Positions 45,761-57,097 of a DNA stretch of 64,000 nt are shown one piece after another. The notes under the pieces were generated by a model. It saw nothing but the letters and a program-made list of their open reading frames with translations, searched no databases and was not told the origin of the DNA. The DNA comes from Rhizomys pruinosus (taxonomy: Eukaryota; Chordata; Mammalia; Rodentia; Spalacidae). Every line of letters begins with the position of its first letter. Position 1 is the stretch's first letter. The position numbers and the translations under genes were made by a program. The DNA lies in assembly GCA_009823505.1 (NCBI GenBank), contig VZQC01011941.1, positions 1,375,111 through 1,439,110 of the forward strand. Direction: 5' to 3'.

Positions 45761-46237
45761 CGTTCAGGTGGCCAGTGGGTTGGAAAGAGGTCCCAGTGCG
45801 GACCACCAACCTGGATAGCTGGTGTTGTGAGTGCACATAGGCTGAAGATAGGCCAACAGCCATCAGCCTGAAATTCCTGTCCAGGGGTCAGCAGTCTCTG
45901 GGCAGGTGGGAAATCACGCCAAGAGTGGGAAAACGTGTCTCGTTGTCCCAGGCTAAGGGCCTGAGGTGGAGGTGCCTCTCAGGCCAGGTACAGAAGTAGC
46001 CGGCTGGTCTCTGCACTGAGAGGCCAGCTCCCTACAGTGGCTGCAGGCAGGTACTGTGTTCCCTGTCCCTTAGCAGGGACATGTTGTACCTGTTCATTAT
46101 AAAGAAAGCTTCCTACAATGGTGTGTCATGCCTATTTGCTGGTGTGAGTGTATGTACGTGTGTGTACATGTGTGTGAGCTTGTGTATGAAAGCCAGAGGT
46201 TGACAAGGGGCACCTTTCCATAATTGCTTTCCACCCT
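45761..46237. other. Unassigned DNA with a GT-rich patch
   Basis: No gene recognised. An impure TG/TATG patch is at 46,143-46,178. Confidence 0.5.
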
Positions 46238-46340
46238 GACTTTTTATAATTTTATTAAATGTGTTCTTTGATATTTCCATACACCTATCTAACGCATTCT
46301 GATTGCTCCCATTCCATCCCCTCTTTTTTTCCAGTTCTTA
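46238..46340 (-). mobile_element. Possible L1/Lx 3' end, reverse
   Basis: CTTTTTATAATTTTATTAAATGTGTTC followed by a pyrimidine-rich run (CTCCCATTCCATCCCCTC) is the reversed terminal pattern of rodent L1/Lx elements. Confidence 0.4.
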
Positions 46341-46469
46341 GCCTCAGCCTTTAATGGCTGTGCTATCCTCCCAGCCCAGTATTCCATCCTCTCTTAACTC
46401 CCTCCCAATCAAACCTCCTCCTCTCTCCAGGTCCTGTTCCCATGCTCATGTGCTTTGGTTTGGTTCGGT

Positions 46470-46668
46470 GACCCTTTATTTTTTGAGACAGGGTCTCTCA
46501 CTGAACCTGAAAGTAATCAATTCTGCTAGGCTCACTGGCCAATGAGCTTCCTGGATCCCCCTAGGCCCACCTCCTGCCCAGGGCTGGGTTTCAGTTTCCT
46601 GTTACCATGCCCTGCCTTTAAGTGGGTTCTGACAGGCTCTTTACTGACTGAGTCATTTCTCCAGCCCC
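46470..46668 (-). mobile_element. B4 SINE, reverse
   Basis: TTTTTTGAGACAGGGTCTCTCACTGAACCTG, GGCTCACTGGCCAATGAGCTTCCTGG and the tRNA-like end GGCTCTTTACTGACTGAGTCATTTCTCCAGCCCC. Confidence 0.87.
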
Positions 46669-46679
46669 TCTTCAAAGAT

Positions 46680-48320
46680 ATTTTCTAAACGTCTGGAATT
46701 TTAAGGTGATAATTGCTTGCCTTAAGCACTTATGATGTCATTGTCTTCTTGCTTCCATGATTTCAGCTGGGTCATGGGGAAGTCTCTTGCTAACTTGGTG
46801 TTTCCCAGCATCACAGTCATCCTGTGCTCCTCTCCAATTTGGATACTTCAAGTTGTATCCTTTATCATGTACTGGTAAACATGAGTGTCTTCCTGAGTTG
46901 TTTCTTTCTAGATGCTTTTAGGATTTTTTTCTTTGTCTTTAGTTTTTATATGTTTAATTATGGTGGGTCTACTCACGGATTTCCTTGGGTTTGTTTGAAA
47001 GTCACTCTACTTAAATCTGTTAGTTTGTGTCTTTTGATGAATTTAGGTCAGTAAGCCTTCACTGAAGACCTTTGTTTATGGAATTTCAATGACACAAGTG
47101 TGAGCTCCGTAATTGTCCCTAAAGTCCCCAAGGCTCTTAATTTTTTGTCTGTTTTCTCTGTTGACCAGTTTGGGAACATTCTGTTGATCTCCTGTCTAGT
47201 TCCCTATTTCTAGAATTATCTTTAGTCATCTCCACTCTGCTTTTCAGCCCACCCACCTAGTTTTATTGTTGTTGATGATGATATTATTGCATTTTTCTAC
47301 AATATCCGCTTTCTTCTCGTTTTTGAAGTTCTGTTTCTTTGCTGAGGTACTCTATTTTTTTCATTTGCTGAAGAGAATTCATAATTACTTATTGATGAAT
47401 TTTTATGATGACTGTGTGAAAATCCTTGGCAGAGACTTTCAGCATTGGTTTCCTCTCTGGGTTGATTGTCTATTATTATTCACAGTGTGGTTTTCCTGGT
47501 GCTTGGTACATGAGTGAGGTTTTGTTGTTGTTGCTGTATTCTGGGCATTTTGGACATTACGTTTTGAAACTCCATCGTATTTTATTTTCCTCTGTTAAAA
47601 ACAAAGCAGTCCCTTTTTAAAGGCCTAACCGAGGGCTGGGAGAGAGGGTGGGACCTGCTGGGACCCACTACCACTAAAGGAGGCTAAAGCAGAGGACTGA
47701 CTCACTGTTCTGCTGCTGTGAGCTGGGGGAGGAAGCCGATAGCACTGATGACATTATGACTCCAGGGAGGGAAAGTGACAAACCCAAGCCCTGCCTCCCA
47801 CAATCTCATTCCCTTGTGTGCTGACTAGGGGGTGGAAGCTCAGCTCCTAGTGGGATCCACTGATTCCAGAGTAGGAAGAAAGAGGGGCGTGGTCTCTTTC
47901 TCTCTACAGGGCCTTATCCTGTCTCACTGTGAGTGGAGGCCCAGATCCTCACTGGAGGCCACTGATTCTACCCTGCTGGGGACTGGCACACAGATTGCTT
48001 CCGCTGGGCAGGGTATTAAAGAGCAGCTCCTCACTCAGCCCAGCCAACACTGTCTTGGCATGGCTATTGGCGCCGTGCCTTGTTCCTCCTGGGGAAATGG
48101 AAGGTTTCTGTTCCTCTTCACTTGGCATCAGCCAGAGGAGGAGGGATCAGTGCTCTTGCCATTCCAGGGAAGTGGAGGGAGACACCGGAAGGCAAGGGAA
48201 AGACCAATTTCTAGCTCAGACCTGTAAAACCACTGATGTGACCAGGCCAGGGGTTCTACTGGTGCCTAGCTGGAATAAGGGGGCATTGCCAGAGTTTTTC
48301 TGCTGTTAGGTCAGCTTATT
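46680..48320 (-). mobile_element. HAL1-like (half-L1) fragment, reverse
   Basis: GTTGACCAGTTTGGGAACATTCTGTTGATC, TTTGCTGAGGTACTCTATTTTTTTCATTTGC, AATCCTTGGCAGAGACTTTCAGC, GGTTGATTGTCTATTATTATTC and CCTGGTGCTTGGTACATGAGTGAGG follow the order of the reversed ORF1 region of HAL1-type elements. From about 47,620 the sequence turns GC-richer, as a 5'UTR would. Frames are broken. The right limit is uncertain. Confidence 0.55.
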
Positions 48321-48382
48321 TCTAGTCCTTTGGGCAGAAACCATGGATTTTCCTGGAATTTTTGTTTATTTTCATTCTGTTT

Positions 48383-48782
48383 GTGGTGGTTTGAGTGGGA
48401 AATGCTCACCATGGGCTCATATATTTGAGCACTTGGTTCGCAGTTGGTGGCACTGCTTGGGGAGGTCGTGGAACCATTAGGAGCCTTGCTGGAGGAAGTG
48501 CATCACTGGGGGCGGCCTTTGAGAGTTCATAGCCCCCCATACACTTCCAGTTGCTCTCTCTGCTTCCTGCATGTGGATAGAGTTTCAATTTCCCAGATTC
48601 CTGCTCTAGGTCCCTCTCTCTGCTCCATGTCTAGATGGATTTGTGATCAGCAAGCTTCCTACCCCAGCCATCTTCTCTCATCCCTCTCACCATTATGGAT
48701 ACTCTGTAACCTTGAGTCAAAATAAATTCTTCATAAGTCTCTTTGGGTCATGGTGTTTTATCACAGCAACAGAAAGTGACAA
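48383..48782 (+). mobile_element. MaLR-type (MT/ORR1-like) LTR, forward
   Basis: TGTGGTGGTTTGAGTGGGAAATG start, CCATGGGCTCATATATTTGAGCACTTGG, GGAGCCTTGCTGGAGGAAGTGC, CTCTCTCTGCTTCCTGC, and GGTCATGGTGTTTTATCACAGCAACAGAAAGTGAC end. Same group and orientation as the LTR at 29,247, but longer. No internal sequence attached. Confidence 0.9.
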
Positions 48783-49037
48783 AAATATCTGTTGGCGTTT
48801 CTGAATCAGAGACCTCAGCAGCACATGACCGGGAGGTGTGGCGAGCAACACAGAGACCCCGAAGATGCATGGCATACTCCTGAGGACCTTCTTCCTCCCA
48901 TCGTCTGTAGTTTTCCTATATAGCTGTTTGATGTCTTATATCAACAGTTCTTAAGTTTTAAGAAGAGGCTGGGAGCAATGGAGACACTCTATTTTGCCAT
49001 AACTAGAACCCAGAAAAATATTTTAATATGCACTTTT

Positions 49038-49262
49038 TATAGTTTAGTTGTTTTTTAAATTGTATGTATATGAGTGCATTGCCTGCATCTGTGTAAGTGG
49101 ATCCATGCCATGCGTTGCCCATGGAGGTCAGAAGAAGGTATCAGATCCCCCTGAACTGGAGTTACGAATGGTTGTTAGCTGCCAAATGAGTGATGGGAAT
49201 TAAACTCAGGTCTTCTGTAAGAACAGTCAGTGCTCTTTAACGGCTGAGCCATCTCTCTAGCG
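49038..49262 (-). mobile_element. B3 SINE, reverse
   Basis: TTTTAAATTGTATGTATATGAGTGC, GGAGGTCAGAAGAAGGTATCAGATCCCC, ATGAGTGATGGGAATTAAACTC and GGCTGAGCCATCTCTCTAGC. Confidence 0.9.
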
Positions 49263-50106
49263 CCAATGTGCACTTTTTAAAACATGATACACTAGTGGAA
49301 AAAGGAACAGACAGCAAATGTCCAGCTTAGAACCAGCACCCAGTTTACAATCCAGCACATGCCCACCAGCTGTGACTCTCACAGGTTCATCTCTGGAGCT
49401 CGGCCTTTGGTTTCCTCTTCAAGGTGGCTTCCACAGAGTTTACAAAGGCCTTCTTTGTTATTTGAATTCTTTGTTGTTTCTTAGCAACAAGCCCTGGTAT
49501 CACCACATCTCTCAAGGATCCTTTCATGGGAATTTATGAAGAACAGCCTCCAGAGAGATCCTTGTCCTCCTCATCAAAGTATGGGTATGTTACATGGTCT
49601 GACAAAAGGACTTGGATGTCATTACTACTGAGAAGAGGGGATTTTCTTGAAATTGGCAGCTTGCTCTGTATCATCCAGTGTGCTCAGAGTAACCCCAAGA
49701 ATTCTTCCAGGTGACAGAAGAAGGTTGGACAGTCAAAGACAGTGAAATGGTTGTGTGTGGGGGAGCCAGGGTGAGAGAGGTGGCACTGTCAGGGATGGGA
49801 GGGACCCCAGACAAACGGGGAAGGGGCCTCTTGGAAGCTGGACCGAGGAAAGATCATTATTCTGCTATGGAGGCTCAGAAAGACTGGCACCCCCTAGCCA
49901 TACCAACTCCTTGAATTTTAGCCCTGAGGGATCCACTTTGGATTTTTAATCCCTAAACCTGTAAGATGGTAAGTATTGTCTGAAGCCACAGAAGCTAAAG
50001 GAAGCTAACACAGAAGGTATGTGGGAGCCAAGCAGGGGTGTAAGATGTGCTCACTGCCTTTGGGTCATGGCCTAGATCTTCCTAGGGAACAGAACTGGAA
50101 CATATC

Positions 50107-50112
<6 letters not shown>
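49263..50112. other. Unassigned single-copy-looking DNA
   Basis: No gene or repeat recognised. Short frames (62-73 codons) lack support. Confidence 0.45.
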
Positions 50113-50149
<37 letters not shown>

Positions 50150-50153
50150 TCTG

Positions 50154-50192
<39 letters not shown>
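50113..50192. repeat. (CT)n and (CA)n compound microsatellite
   Basis: About 16 CT units, the spacer ATCTCTGTCA, then about 17 CA units. Confidence 0.96.
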
Positions 50193-50195
<3 letters not shown>

Positions 50196-50794
50196 GTTTC
50201 ATAGGATCCATTCTCACATTCTCCCTTTTAGTGCCTGCAGTTCTCTTCTCTAATGATCAGAAGCCTAGCTTCTAACACTTCTAAGGACTAAGAACCTGTC
50301 CCCATGCACCTGTCCTTTGACTGATACTTCTTTCTGGATGGATACACTCCTCGCATGCTCCTTTGGAGATTGAATGCAAACCCATACGAAGGCCACCCTC
50401 CTCCTTGGATGTAAACAAAAGGAAGTAACCAAACTCATCCTTTTATCAGGAATCCACTCCACGACAGCTGCCTCCCTGTTTCAAGGACAGTAGTCCATCA
50501 GGACCAGAGCCCCCCCTGGATTTAACCCCCTCTTGGAGGTGCCGCCTCTCCACACTGTTGGATTGGGAACCTGGTTTCCAGCATGTGCTTTCTGGGGGAC
50601 ATGCTCAAACCATAGCAACATAGATCTAACTGTTGCCGAGTTACAGAACATATGGAAAAGAACAATCGCTTTTAATAAAATTAATTTTAATAAAGTTAAT
50701 TGTAAAGGCCAGTCATCAATGGCAAATTAATAGCTTTGTAAGACTATTTTGTTTAAATAAAATTTTTGTTTTTAGTTGTTCTTTTGCAATGGTA
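50193..50794. other. Unassigned DNA
   Basis: Nothing recognised apart from a TTTTAATAAA/TTAATT direct repeat at 50,669-50,702. Confidence 0.45.
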
Positions 50795-50912
50795 TCTGTT
50801 CTACTGTGACAGGCTACCCATGCTGGTCTTGAACTACTGGGCTCAGAACCCTCCCTGCTCAGCCTCCTGAGCAACTGGACTACAGGCTCATGCCCTCTGC
50901 ACCCAGCCTTTT
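50795..50912 (-). mobile_element. Old 7SL-type (B1-like) SINE, reverse
   Basis: TGCTGGTCTTGAACTACTGGGCTC, CAGCCTCCTGAGCAACTGGACTACAGGC are the reverse of an early 7SL-derived monomer. Confidence 0.65.
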
Positions 50913-50939
50913 TTTGTCTTCAGTGCTTAAATTGCTTAA

Positions 50940-51240
50940 AAACTTGGCTCTTGATACACCAGCACTTTTCCACATGAAGGTAGCATAATAGTATCATTTT
51001 CTTGAAAAATATTGTGATGAGGATTTTCATTTGGAATTACACTGAACACATGTATGTTTATAGAGGGAACTGACATGGTTATAAAGATTACATGATTGTG
51101 TGTATAAATGTGTTCATAGTTTCAGTTACAAATTTTAGGAGAGTTTTAAACTTCTCCAGTAAGCACTTATACCATACTTTTAGGCCAAGTTCTAGTTATT
51201 TTATCATTTCTAATTGCTATTGTGAAAATCACAGTATTTC
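50940..51240 (-). mobile_element. Old L1 ORF2 fragment, reverse
   Basis: TTTTCTTGAAAAATATTGTGATG, TTCATTTGGAATTACACTGAACAC and GAGGGAACTGACATGGTTATAAAG have the order of the reversed L1 ORF2 C-terminal region. Confidence 0.55.
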
Positions 51241-51450
51241 CTGATTGGTTGTCACCAACGATTATAGAAGAAGGCTGTTTGCTTTAGTGGCCATATTGGG
51301 TATTTTTGTCAGTATGTTCACAGGTTGCTTCTAAAAACCAAAGGAAGTGGATCCAGAGGAGAGACCCACTTCTGATTTAACAGTCATTAGACCTGTTTTT
51401 ATTACTCATCCAGAGAAACTTGGAGTACATATTATCAACATGTGAGTATA

Positions 51451-51532
51451 CATATATATATATATATATTCCCATGCATGCATGTGTGCGTGAGCACACA
51501 CACACGCGCACGCATGCACACACACACATGTT
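51451..51532. repeat. (TA)n and CA-rich patches
   Basis: An ATATAT run at 51,451-51,469 and an impure CACACGCGCACGCATGCACACA run at 51,496-51,529. Confidence 0.9.
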
Positions 51533-51720
51533 GAGCATCCATAATCAGAGAATCCCCAACCCAAAACTTTCTGAGTGCCAACTCATATTAAAAAAAAATC
51601 TTTGATTTGGTAATATTTTGGATTTGGGATTTTTGGATTAGAGATGCTAGACTGATAAAAAATCTGTACTGAATACTCCAAAATTCAAAAGTATCCAAAA
51701 TCCAAAACGTTTTGACCCCT
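51531..51720. mobile_element. Possible old DNA-transposon fossil (inverted-repeat ends)
   Basis: TTGAGCATCCATAATCAGAGAATCC at the left, GGATTTGGGATTTTTGGATTAG in the middle and CCAAAATTCAAAAGTATCCAAAATCC at the right contain inverted AATCC/GGATT motifs typical of palindromic MER-type elements. The family is uncertain. Confidence 0.4.
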
Positions 51721-51839
51721 AGCAGTTCAGGTGAAGTATTCTTTTTAATGTGTGCACTCATGTTCTCACGTGTGTGCAGGTGAGCATATGCTTGTGGGTG
51801 TGGAAGACAGAGGACAAACTCTAGTGTCAGCCTCGGAAT

Positions 51840-51915
51840 TCTCCTTTAAGATGGAATCTCTCATTGGTCTGGTTCTTATCAATTAGGCTAGACTGGCTGG
51901 CCAGTGGACCCCGGG

Positions 51916-51946
<31 letters not shown>

Positions 51947-52065
51947 GTAGCACTGGGAATTTGTGCTCTGTCACACCTGGTTTTTGTGTGTAGGTGCTGG
52001 GAACTGAACTCGGGTTCTCATGCTTTATAAACTGATCTACCACTATCCTCCAATCCTCAGGTAAC
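51840..52065 (-). mobile_element. B4 SINE, reverse, with a local TGTCTCC tandem
   Basis: GATGGAATCTCTCATTGGTCTGG, GGCTAGACTGGCTGGCCAGTGG, GGTGCTGGGAACTGAACTCGGG and the tRNA-like end. The motif CTCCTGT repeats four times near 51,917-51,944. Confidence 0.8.
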
Positions 52066-52087
52066 TCTTTCCATGATATATGGAGAG

Positions 52088-52091
52088 AGAT

Positions 52092-52130
<39 letters not shown>

Positions 52131-52153
52131 GCTAGATAGATGATAGAGAGAGA
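52088..52153. repeat. (GATA)n microsatellite
   Basis: About 10 GATA units at 52,089-52,129 with impure continuation (GCTAGATAGATGATAGAG). Confidence 0.96.
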
Positions 52154-52779
52154 TCTTAGAATGAACAAAAGTGATAGTGCTTCCTTCCCGTAGTGGAAAG
52201 TATTTCACCACCAACACTGAAGTCTTGGAGATGGGCAGCAGCCACTTCTACAATCCACTGGTTTGCTTGAACTTGGGATTCTTGAACTAGGGTATCTTCT
52301 TCTACCTTTGGCAATACCACTCCCTCCTGCTCCCTAGTTCACCCCCCCCACAAAAAAAAAGTTCCTATGTCTGGCAAAAGCAGAGCAAGAAAAGTGCATG
52401 ACTGGGAATTGTTCTCAAGTCTTTGAATCTTGGCAATCACCAAAGCACAGCTTGCTCATTTTCTCTGTAGTGATCTCTGTGTCACAGGTGAACATTTTTT
52501 ATAGTTTTAGGTGCACCTGAGAACCATCCATCCATTTCACCTGCTAAAGCATCAGACCATGCTTTGGAATTCCAGCTGACACTAGGTGGGCAATGTATAT
52601 GATCTAGAGGTGGAAGATGGTTGAGACGGGGTCGAAGGCTGTGTAACACGGTTCTCATGGTTCATTTGCTCTCTGGAAATGGATGGAGTATCAGCACTCC
52701 TGTCTGCCCAGTGAAGGGACTGACATTCAACCAGCAAAACTGCCCTTTAGGTAAGTCTTAGGTAGGCACCAGTCATGCT
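52154..52779. other. Unassigned DNA
   Basis: No gene or repeat recognised. Confidence 0.45.
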
Positions 52780-53060
52780 GGAGACAGTGGCGCTCACCAT
52801 CCTGTCCACTCCTCCTGGACCAGCTCTCTTGTAGTCAGGTGGAACCACACGACTGGTTCTGGCCCAAAGGCTGTGTCAGACATGATGTGTGACAGCTGTT
52901 CCGGAATGGACCCTGATAAGTCAGCCATGTTCCCCAGTCTCCATCTGCCATGGCCACTGAAAAGGCCACACATTGTTAATGGTACAGCTTCAAGGTGGCA
53001 ACGTCTCAGCCAGCCTGAAGCATGAAGGGACCCTGGGAGCAGAGTCTCCCAACATGCATG
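52780..53060 (+). mobile_element. Possible ancient LTR fragment
   Basis: GACTGGTTCTGGCCCAAAGGCTGTG, CAGACATGATGTGTGACAGCTGTTCC, CATCTGCCATGGCCACTGAAAAGGCC and GGACCCTGGGAGCAGAGTCTCCC recall an old eutherian LTR pattern. A 177-codon minus-strand frame crosses it and has no recognisable domain. Confidence 0.35.
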
Positions 53061-53347
53061 CAGAGCTGCATGATGGCATGCGTGCACTGTTAGATGGCGG
53101 GCGTCATGCCAGTGTGCCACAGTATACACTGTGCGCTGCAAGTGGAGGAAGGCAGGGCTAAGAGCCACAGACTGACCTGTGTATTTAGCTTTTGGTTTCA
53201 GCTCCAATTTCCTGAAGGCAGCTCTGGAGAATCTTAGAAAAGTATATAGCACACAGTAAAAGCCAGTGGATTTTCTCATGTGCTTGAAAATTAAGCAACT
53301 GAGCTCTAAGTCTAGTTCATGGGTCAATCAATAGAAATAGAAAAGAC

Positions 53348-53636
53348 GGGGCTGGAGAGATGGCTCAGCCAGCAGTTAAGAGCACTGACTGCTCTTCCAG
53401 AGGACCCGGGTTTGATTCCCAGGACCCACATAGAGGCTAAGAACCACCTTTAAGCTGGGCATGGTGGTGCACACCTTTGATCCGAGCACTCGGGAGGCAA
53501 GAGGCAGGTGAATCTCTGTGAGTTCAAGGCCAGCCTGGTCTACAGAGTGGGTTCCAGGCCAGCTGAGGCTACAGGGAGACCCTGTCCCCCCCCCCAAAAT
53601 ACAGGAACAAATAAAAATAAAAAAATAGTTTAAAAA
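53348..53636 (+). mobile_element. Fused SINE: truncated B2/B3 head plus B1, shared target-site duplication
   Basis: 53,348-53,452 is a tRNA-derived head (GGGCTGGAGAGATGGCTCAG, CCCGGGTTTGATTCCCAGGACC) cut off at about 105 bp. It is followed with no A-rich linker by a B1 (CTGGGCATGGTGGTGCACACC to GGGAGACCCTGTCC). AGAAATAGAAAAGAC at 53,333-53,347 and AGAAATAGAGAAGAC at 53,637-53,651 match at 14 of 15 bases, so the two parts appear to have inserted as one unit. Confidence 0.85.
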
Positions 53637-53651
53637 AGAAATAGAGAAGAC

Positions 53652-54419
53652 AAATGAAAATATAAGTTAGCAATATCTGTGGGATGCAGTGAGGGTAGCA
53701 CATGGAGGGGAATTTGTAGCATCAAGTGCATATATTATGAAAGAAGAAAGATCTAGAATGACTAATTTAAGCTTCTAGTCCAGAAAAGTAGAGGAAGGGG
53801 GAGCAAGCTTAACTTACAGCAATTGGGAAAAAATAATAAAAATTAGGACAGAAATCAATAAAATAAAGAACAAGAAAACAATAGAGAAAATCCACAAACA
53901 TAAGAGCTGGGTCTTTGAAAAAAATCAATAATAGTAACAAGTGTAAAGCTTGGTGAACCAAGAAAAAAGAGAGATGTCATAAGTTATCAACTCAGAGATG
54001 AAAGAGGGACCATTGCTGCTGAGCCCTGGACATCCAAAATATAATAAGGGAAAGGCTAAAATGGGATCATTGCCCAAACACCAGAATCACCAAGGCTCAC
54101 ATAAAGAAAAATAGATAACGTGGATACCAAGTATCTATTCAAAAATAAATAAAATAAAAAGAATTCGATGTCCCCAAAAAAGAAAGCCCCAAGATCAGCG
54201 GGTTTGACTACCAGTGGCTAAAGGAGAATGATCCAGCCCTGCAGTCTTTCTTAGAAAATAAAACACCGGGTGTAGTGGCGCATACTTTTAATCCTAGCAC
54301 TTGGGGGGCAGAAGCAGGTAGATCTTTGTGAGTTCAAGACCAGCCTGGTCTACAGAGTGAGTTCCAGGCCAGCTGGGGCTACAGAGAGACCCTGTCTCAA
54401 AAAGGCCAAAAAAAAAAAT

Positions 54420-54451
<32 letters not shown>

Positions 54452-55150
54452 AGAAAGAGAAAAGAAAAGAAAAGAAAGAAGAAAACAAGTCAGAAGATTC
54501 CCTAACTGGTTTCAGAGGCCAGCATTCCCTCTAATACCTAAGCCAGAGAAACACATTACAGGAAAACACAGACCAGGGTCTTTCATGAACATAGATGAAA
54601 AAAGCAGTAAGATAGCATCAAGTCAGATCCAGTGATGCAGAAAAAGAACCATAGGCTGCAGCCAGTAAATCCAAACACATAAGGCGAATCCAGGGTTTGA
54701 AAATCAATCTAATCTATTATGCAGATAGATTAAGAAGAAAATTTATAGCATGTCAATTGAGGCGAAACATTTTATAAAACTCAACAATAATTTAGGATCT
54801 GAAAGAGGGAACCCAAAGTCCCCTCAGCCAACCAGAGATACTGAAATTTTCCTCACTCAACAAAGAAAGTCTGCAAAAACTCTACAGTGAACATCAGCTT
54901 CGATAGTAAGAAATGAGGTGCTTTTTTCCCTGAGATTTGGAGCAAAGCCAGAATTTCTTTCTTGACATTCCTACTCAATATTGTATTGGAAGTGTTAGCT
55001 GATCTAATAAAATAAGAAAAAGGAACACAAGACATATGTATTGTAAAGGAAGAACTTAAACTGCCTTCATTCCCAGATGGCATGCTTGGCTGTGTAGAAA
55101 AACTCAGATGATCTATAAAAAAGAAAACCATCTAAAACGAACGAGGGAGT
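53652..55150 (+). mobile_element. Old L1 ORF2 fragment, forward, split by a B1
   Basis: AGAAAATCCACAAACATAAGAGCTGGGTC, GATGAAAGAGGGACCATTGC, AGAAAGCCCCAAGATCAGCGGG, GGCCAGCATTCCCTCTAATACC, ACAGACCAGGGTCTTTCATGAACATAGATG, TACTCAATATTGTATTGGAAG and GCCTTCATTCCCAGATGGCATGC run in the order of an L1 reverse transcriptase region. Frames are broken. The B1 is at 54,266-54,490. Confidence 0.8.
54266..54490 (+). mobile_element. B1 SINE, forward, with long A/G-rich tail
   Basis: AACACCGGGTGTAGTGGCGCATAC, TTTAATCCTAGCACTTGGGG, AGACCAGCCTGGTCTACAGAG, then about 75 bases of AAAAGAAAAG-type tail at 54,407-54,485. Confidence 0.94.
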
Positions 55151-55914
55151 AAAGTGAAGTCACAAGACACAGACCAATTTGCAGACGTCAATTCCCATCC
55201 TCCATACCAGCAACAAATACTGAAATGTGAAATCTACCGAACCAGTGGGCTCAAGAACGCCTTCGCTTCTGCCAGCCTTAATGCTCTAATGCTTCGTGTG
55301 AACCATGTATTCCAAGGTCTGGATTTCTTTGCATTCCTGAAGTCAGATATGGCTTCTGTCCCAAACTGAATCTGGCTGAAATTCCTTCCCACATGTAGGA
55401 ATCCATTCACCTTTCCTCATCACCCCAGAAATTAGAAAGGAGGGTATATTAATCACAGCCCTTCGACTCTCATACATGAAAACCGTTTCAAACAAGGATC
55501 AAATGCTAGGACTGGAAAGGGACCTTTGGGATGGCAAGGTCACTGTGACTTTAACAAGATGATTTCACTTGAAGTATGAAGGACAGACTGAGTGGAATTC
55601 TCCATGCCTACATCCCCTATTTGCAGTCTGATGTTGCAGGGGTGCAGTTGAGAATGCCCCTCACCTCAGGACCTCAAACTCCATCTGTGGGTAGATAAAT
55701 TCCACTCTGAATCCTTGCTCTAAATTCCAGACCTCTACATCACCAGCTTCTCAATATCCTGTAATAGCACTCCACACTCCTGCCTCCTGCACTGTCCCCT
55801 CCCCTCCTTCATCATGGCCAGCAGCGAGGACTGTTGAAGTAGCCTCCCAGGTGACCCATCTGTGGCCAGCTTTACCTCCCTCAGGGCCCAGACAGGTTCT
55901 TTAAGACTCTAAGG
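55151..55914. other. Unassigned single-copy-looking DNA
   Basis: No gene or repeat recognised; frames are short. Confidence 0.45.
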
Positions 55915-56070
55915 AAAACGCCTTTTTCTGCTAAGATCCCCACACTGATTGCTCATCTCACTCAGAAGAAAGTGTTAACAATGGCGTACAAAGCCTTCTG
56001 CCTGTCTCCAACCTCCATCACTGCTCTGATATTTACATTTCATCCACTACCCTCTTCATGGCGGTTGCTG
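55915..56070 (+). mobile_element. L2 LINE 3' fragment
   Basis: GTTAACAATGGCGTACAAAGCCTTCTGC, CTGTCTCCAACCTCCATCACTG and CATCCACTACCCTCTTCATGG match the well-conserved L2 3' region (…CTACAAGGCCCTGCATG…CCTCATCTC…). Confidence 0.55.
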
Positions 56071-56136
56071 ACTAACTACTCTTGAAGGAAAGCCTAGGGT
56101 AAGGCTATCCTGTGGTAGCTGACAATTCGGCTGCTA

Positions 56137-56475
56137 TGATGACTAATTTTGATTATCAACTTTAGATCTAGAGTCAGCATGGAACCAAACCTCTGGGCTT
56201 GTCTGGGGAACTTTCTAGATAAAGTTAAGTGATGAGGGATGATTCGCCCGGAATGTGGGAATTACCACTCTGTGGGTTAGAATCCTGGATCGATAACAAG
56301 GAGAAAAACCAGCATTCATCTCTCTCTGCTTCCTGAGTATGAACACAACATGACTGGCCACCTCACGTGACTACCACCGTGACTTCCCTTCCACTGTGAA
56401 TTGTCTCCTCAAATTGTGAACAAAATGAACCCTCCTTGTCTTAAGTTGCTTTGGTTGGGTATCCGATGGTCTGAC
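56137..56475 (+). mobile_element. ERVL-type (MLT2/RMER-like) solo LTR, forward
   Basis: TGACTAATTTTGATTATCAACTTTAG start, CCAAACCTCTGGGCTTGTCTGG, GAATGTGGGAATTACCAC, CCAGCATTCATCTCTCTCTGC and GAACCCTCCTTGTCTTAAGTTGCTTTGG end. It resembles the reversed copies at 24,806 and 30,590, and gives the unexpanded layout for comparison. Confidence 0.7.
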
Positions 56476-56589
56476 CTGGCTGGAAGAATGTGCTTCACCT
56501 AAATGGGGTATGAAGATTCTCCCACCTCTACCTGGGGAAAAGCTCTGCTTCTCTTCTTTGCTGAGGCTGACCCAGCTGAAACCTGCTCC

Positions 56590-56715
56590 AGGTCAATCTG
56601 GTCAAGCTCTGACCCCACTGTCTGATCTTGCAGAAGTAGCTTTCCTTCTCTGAACTTTAGATTCTCCATCTACTAGATGGGCAGTGGGGACCAATGATCT
56701 CTAAGGGTCTTTCTG
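56590..56715 (+). mobile_element. MIR SINE, forward
   Basis: TCTTGCAGAAGTAGCTTTCCTTCTCTGAACTTTAG, TCTCCATCTACTAGATGGGCAG and GGGGACCAATGATCTCTAAGG follow the MIR core-to-tail order. Confidence 0.55.
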
Positions 56716-57097
56716 GTGTTGAGCTTGGAGAAATGATTTCTGTTCCAACTCCAAAGAACACATCTCCCGGTGGCTGTCTGTCTGTCTGTCTCTAATGCAT
56801 GGAGATTTGTTAGGGCTTAGAAGATGCAGTCTCCCAGAGGAGCTGGCACAGAGTGCCACCGTACGTGTCACAGATTGATCCGTGTCTCTGTGCTTCTCAA
56901 ACACACTGTGCACATGAATCACACAGATTTTGGGGGAGTTCTGGGAGGAGCCTCGGGTTCTGCATTTGTCAACAACTCTGTCCATGAATTTGTCAGGAGC
57001 TTCACGATGGAAAGCAGAGGAGGGGAGGAGTTAGTGCTCCTGCAATCCCCCAAGGAGCACCAGGCTACAGCGGCAGGGAGAATGGAGAGTAAAGGTC

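Noticed and set aside
52794..53327. 177-codon minus-strand frame
   Set aside because: Crosses what looks like an ancient LTR and unrelated unique DNA; composition (His, Leu, Arg) suggests noncoding sequence; no motif recognised.
53348..53452. tRNA gene
   Set aside because: The tRNA-like head belongs to a B2/B3 SINE; the same applies to all other tRNA-like heads in the window.
54357..54635. Lysine-rich frame near 54.4 kb
   Set aside because: It is the A/G-rich tail of a B1 SINE.
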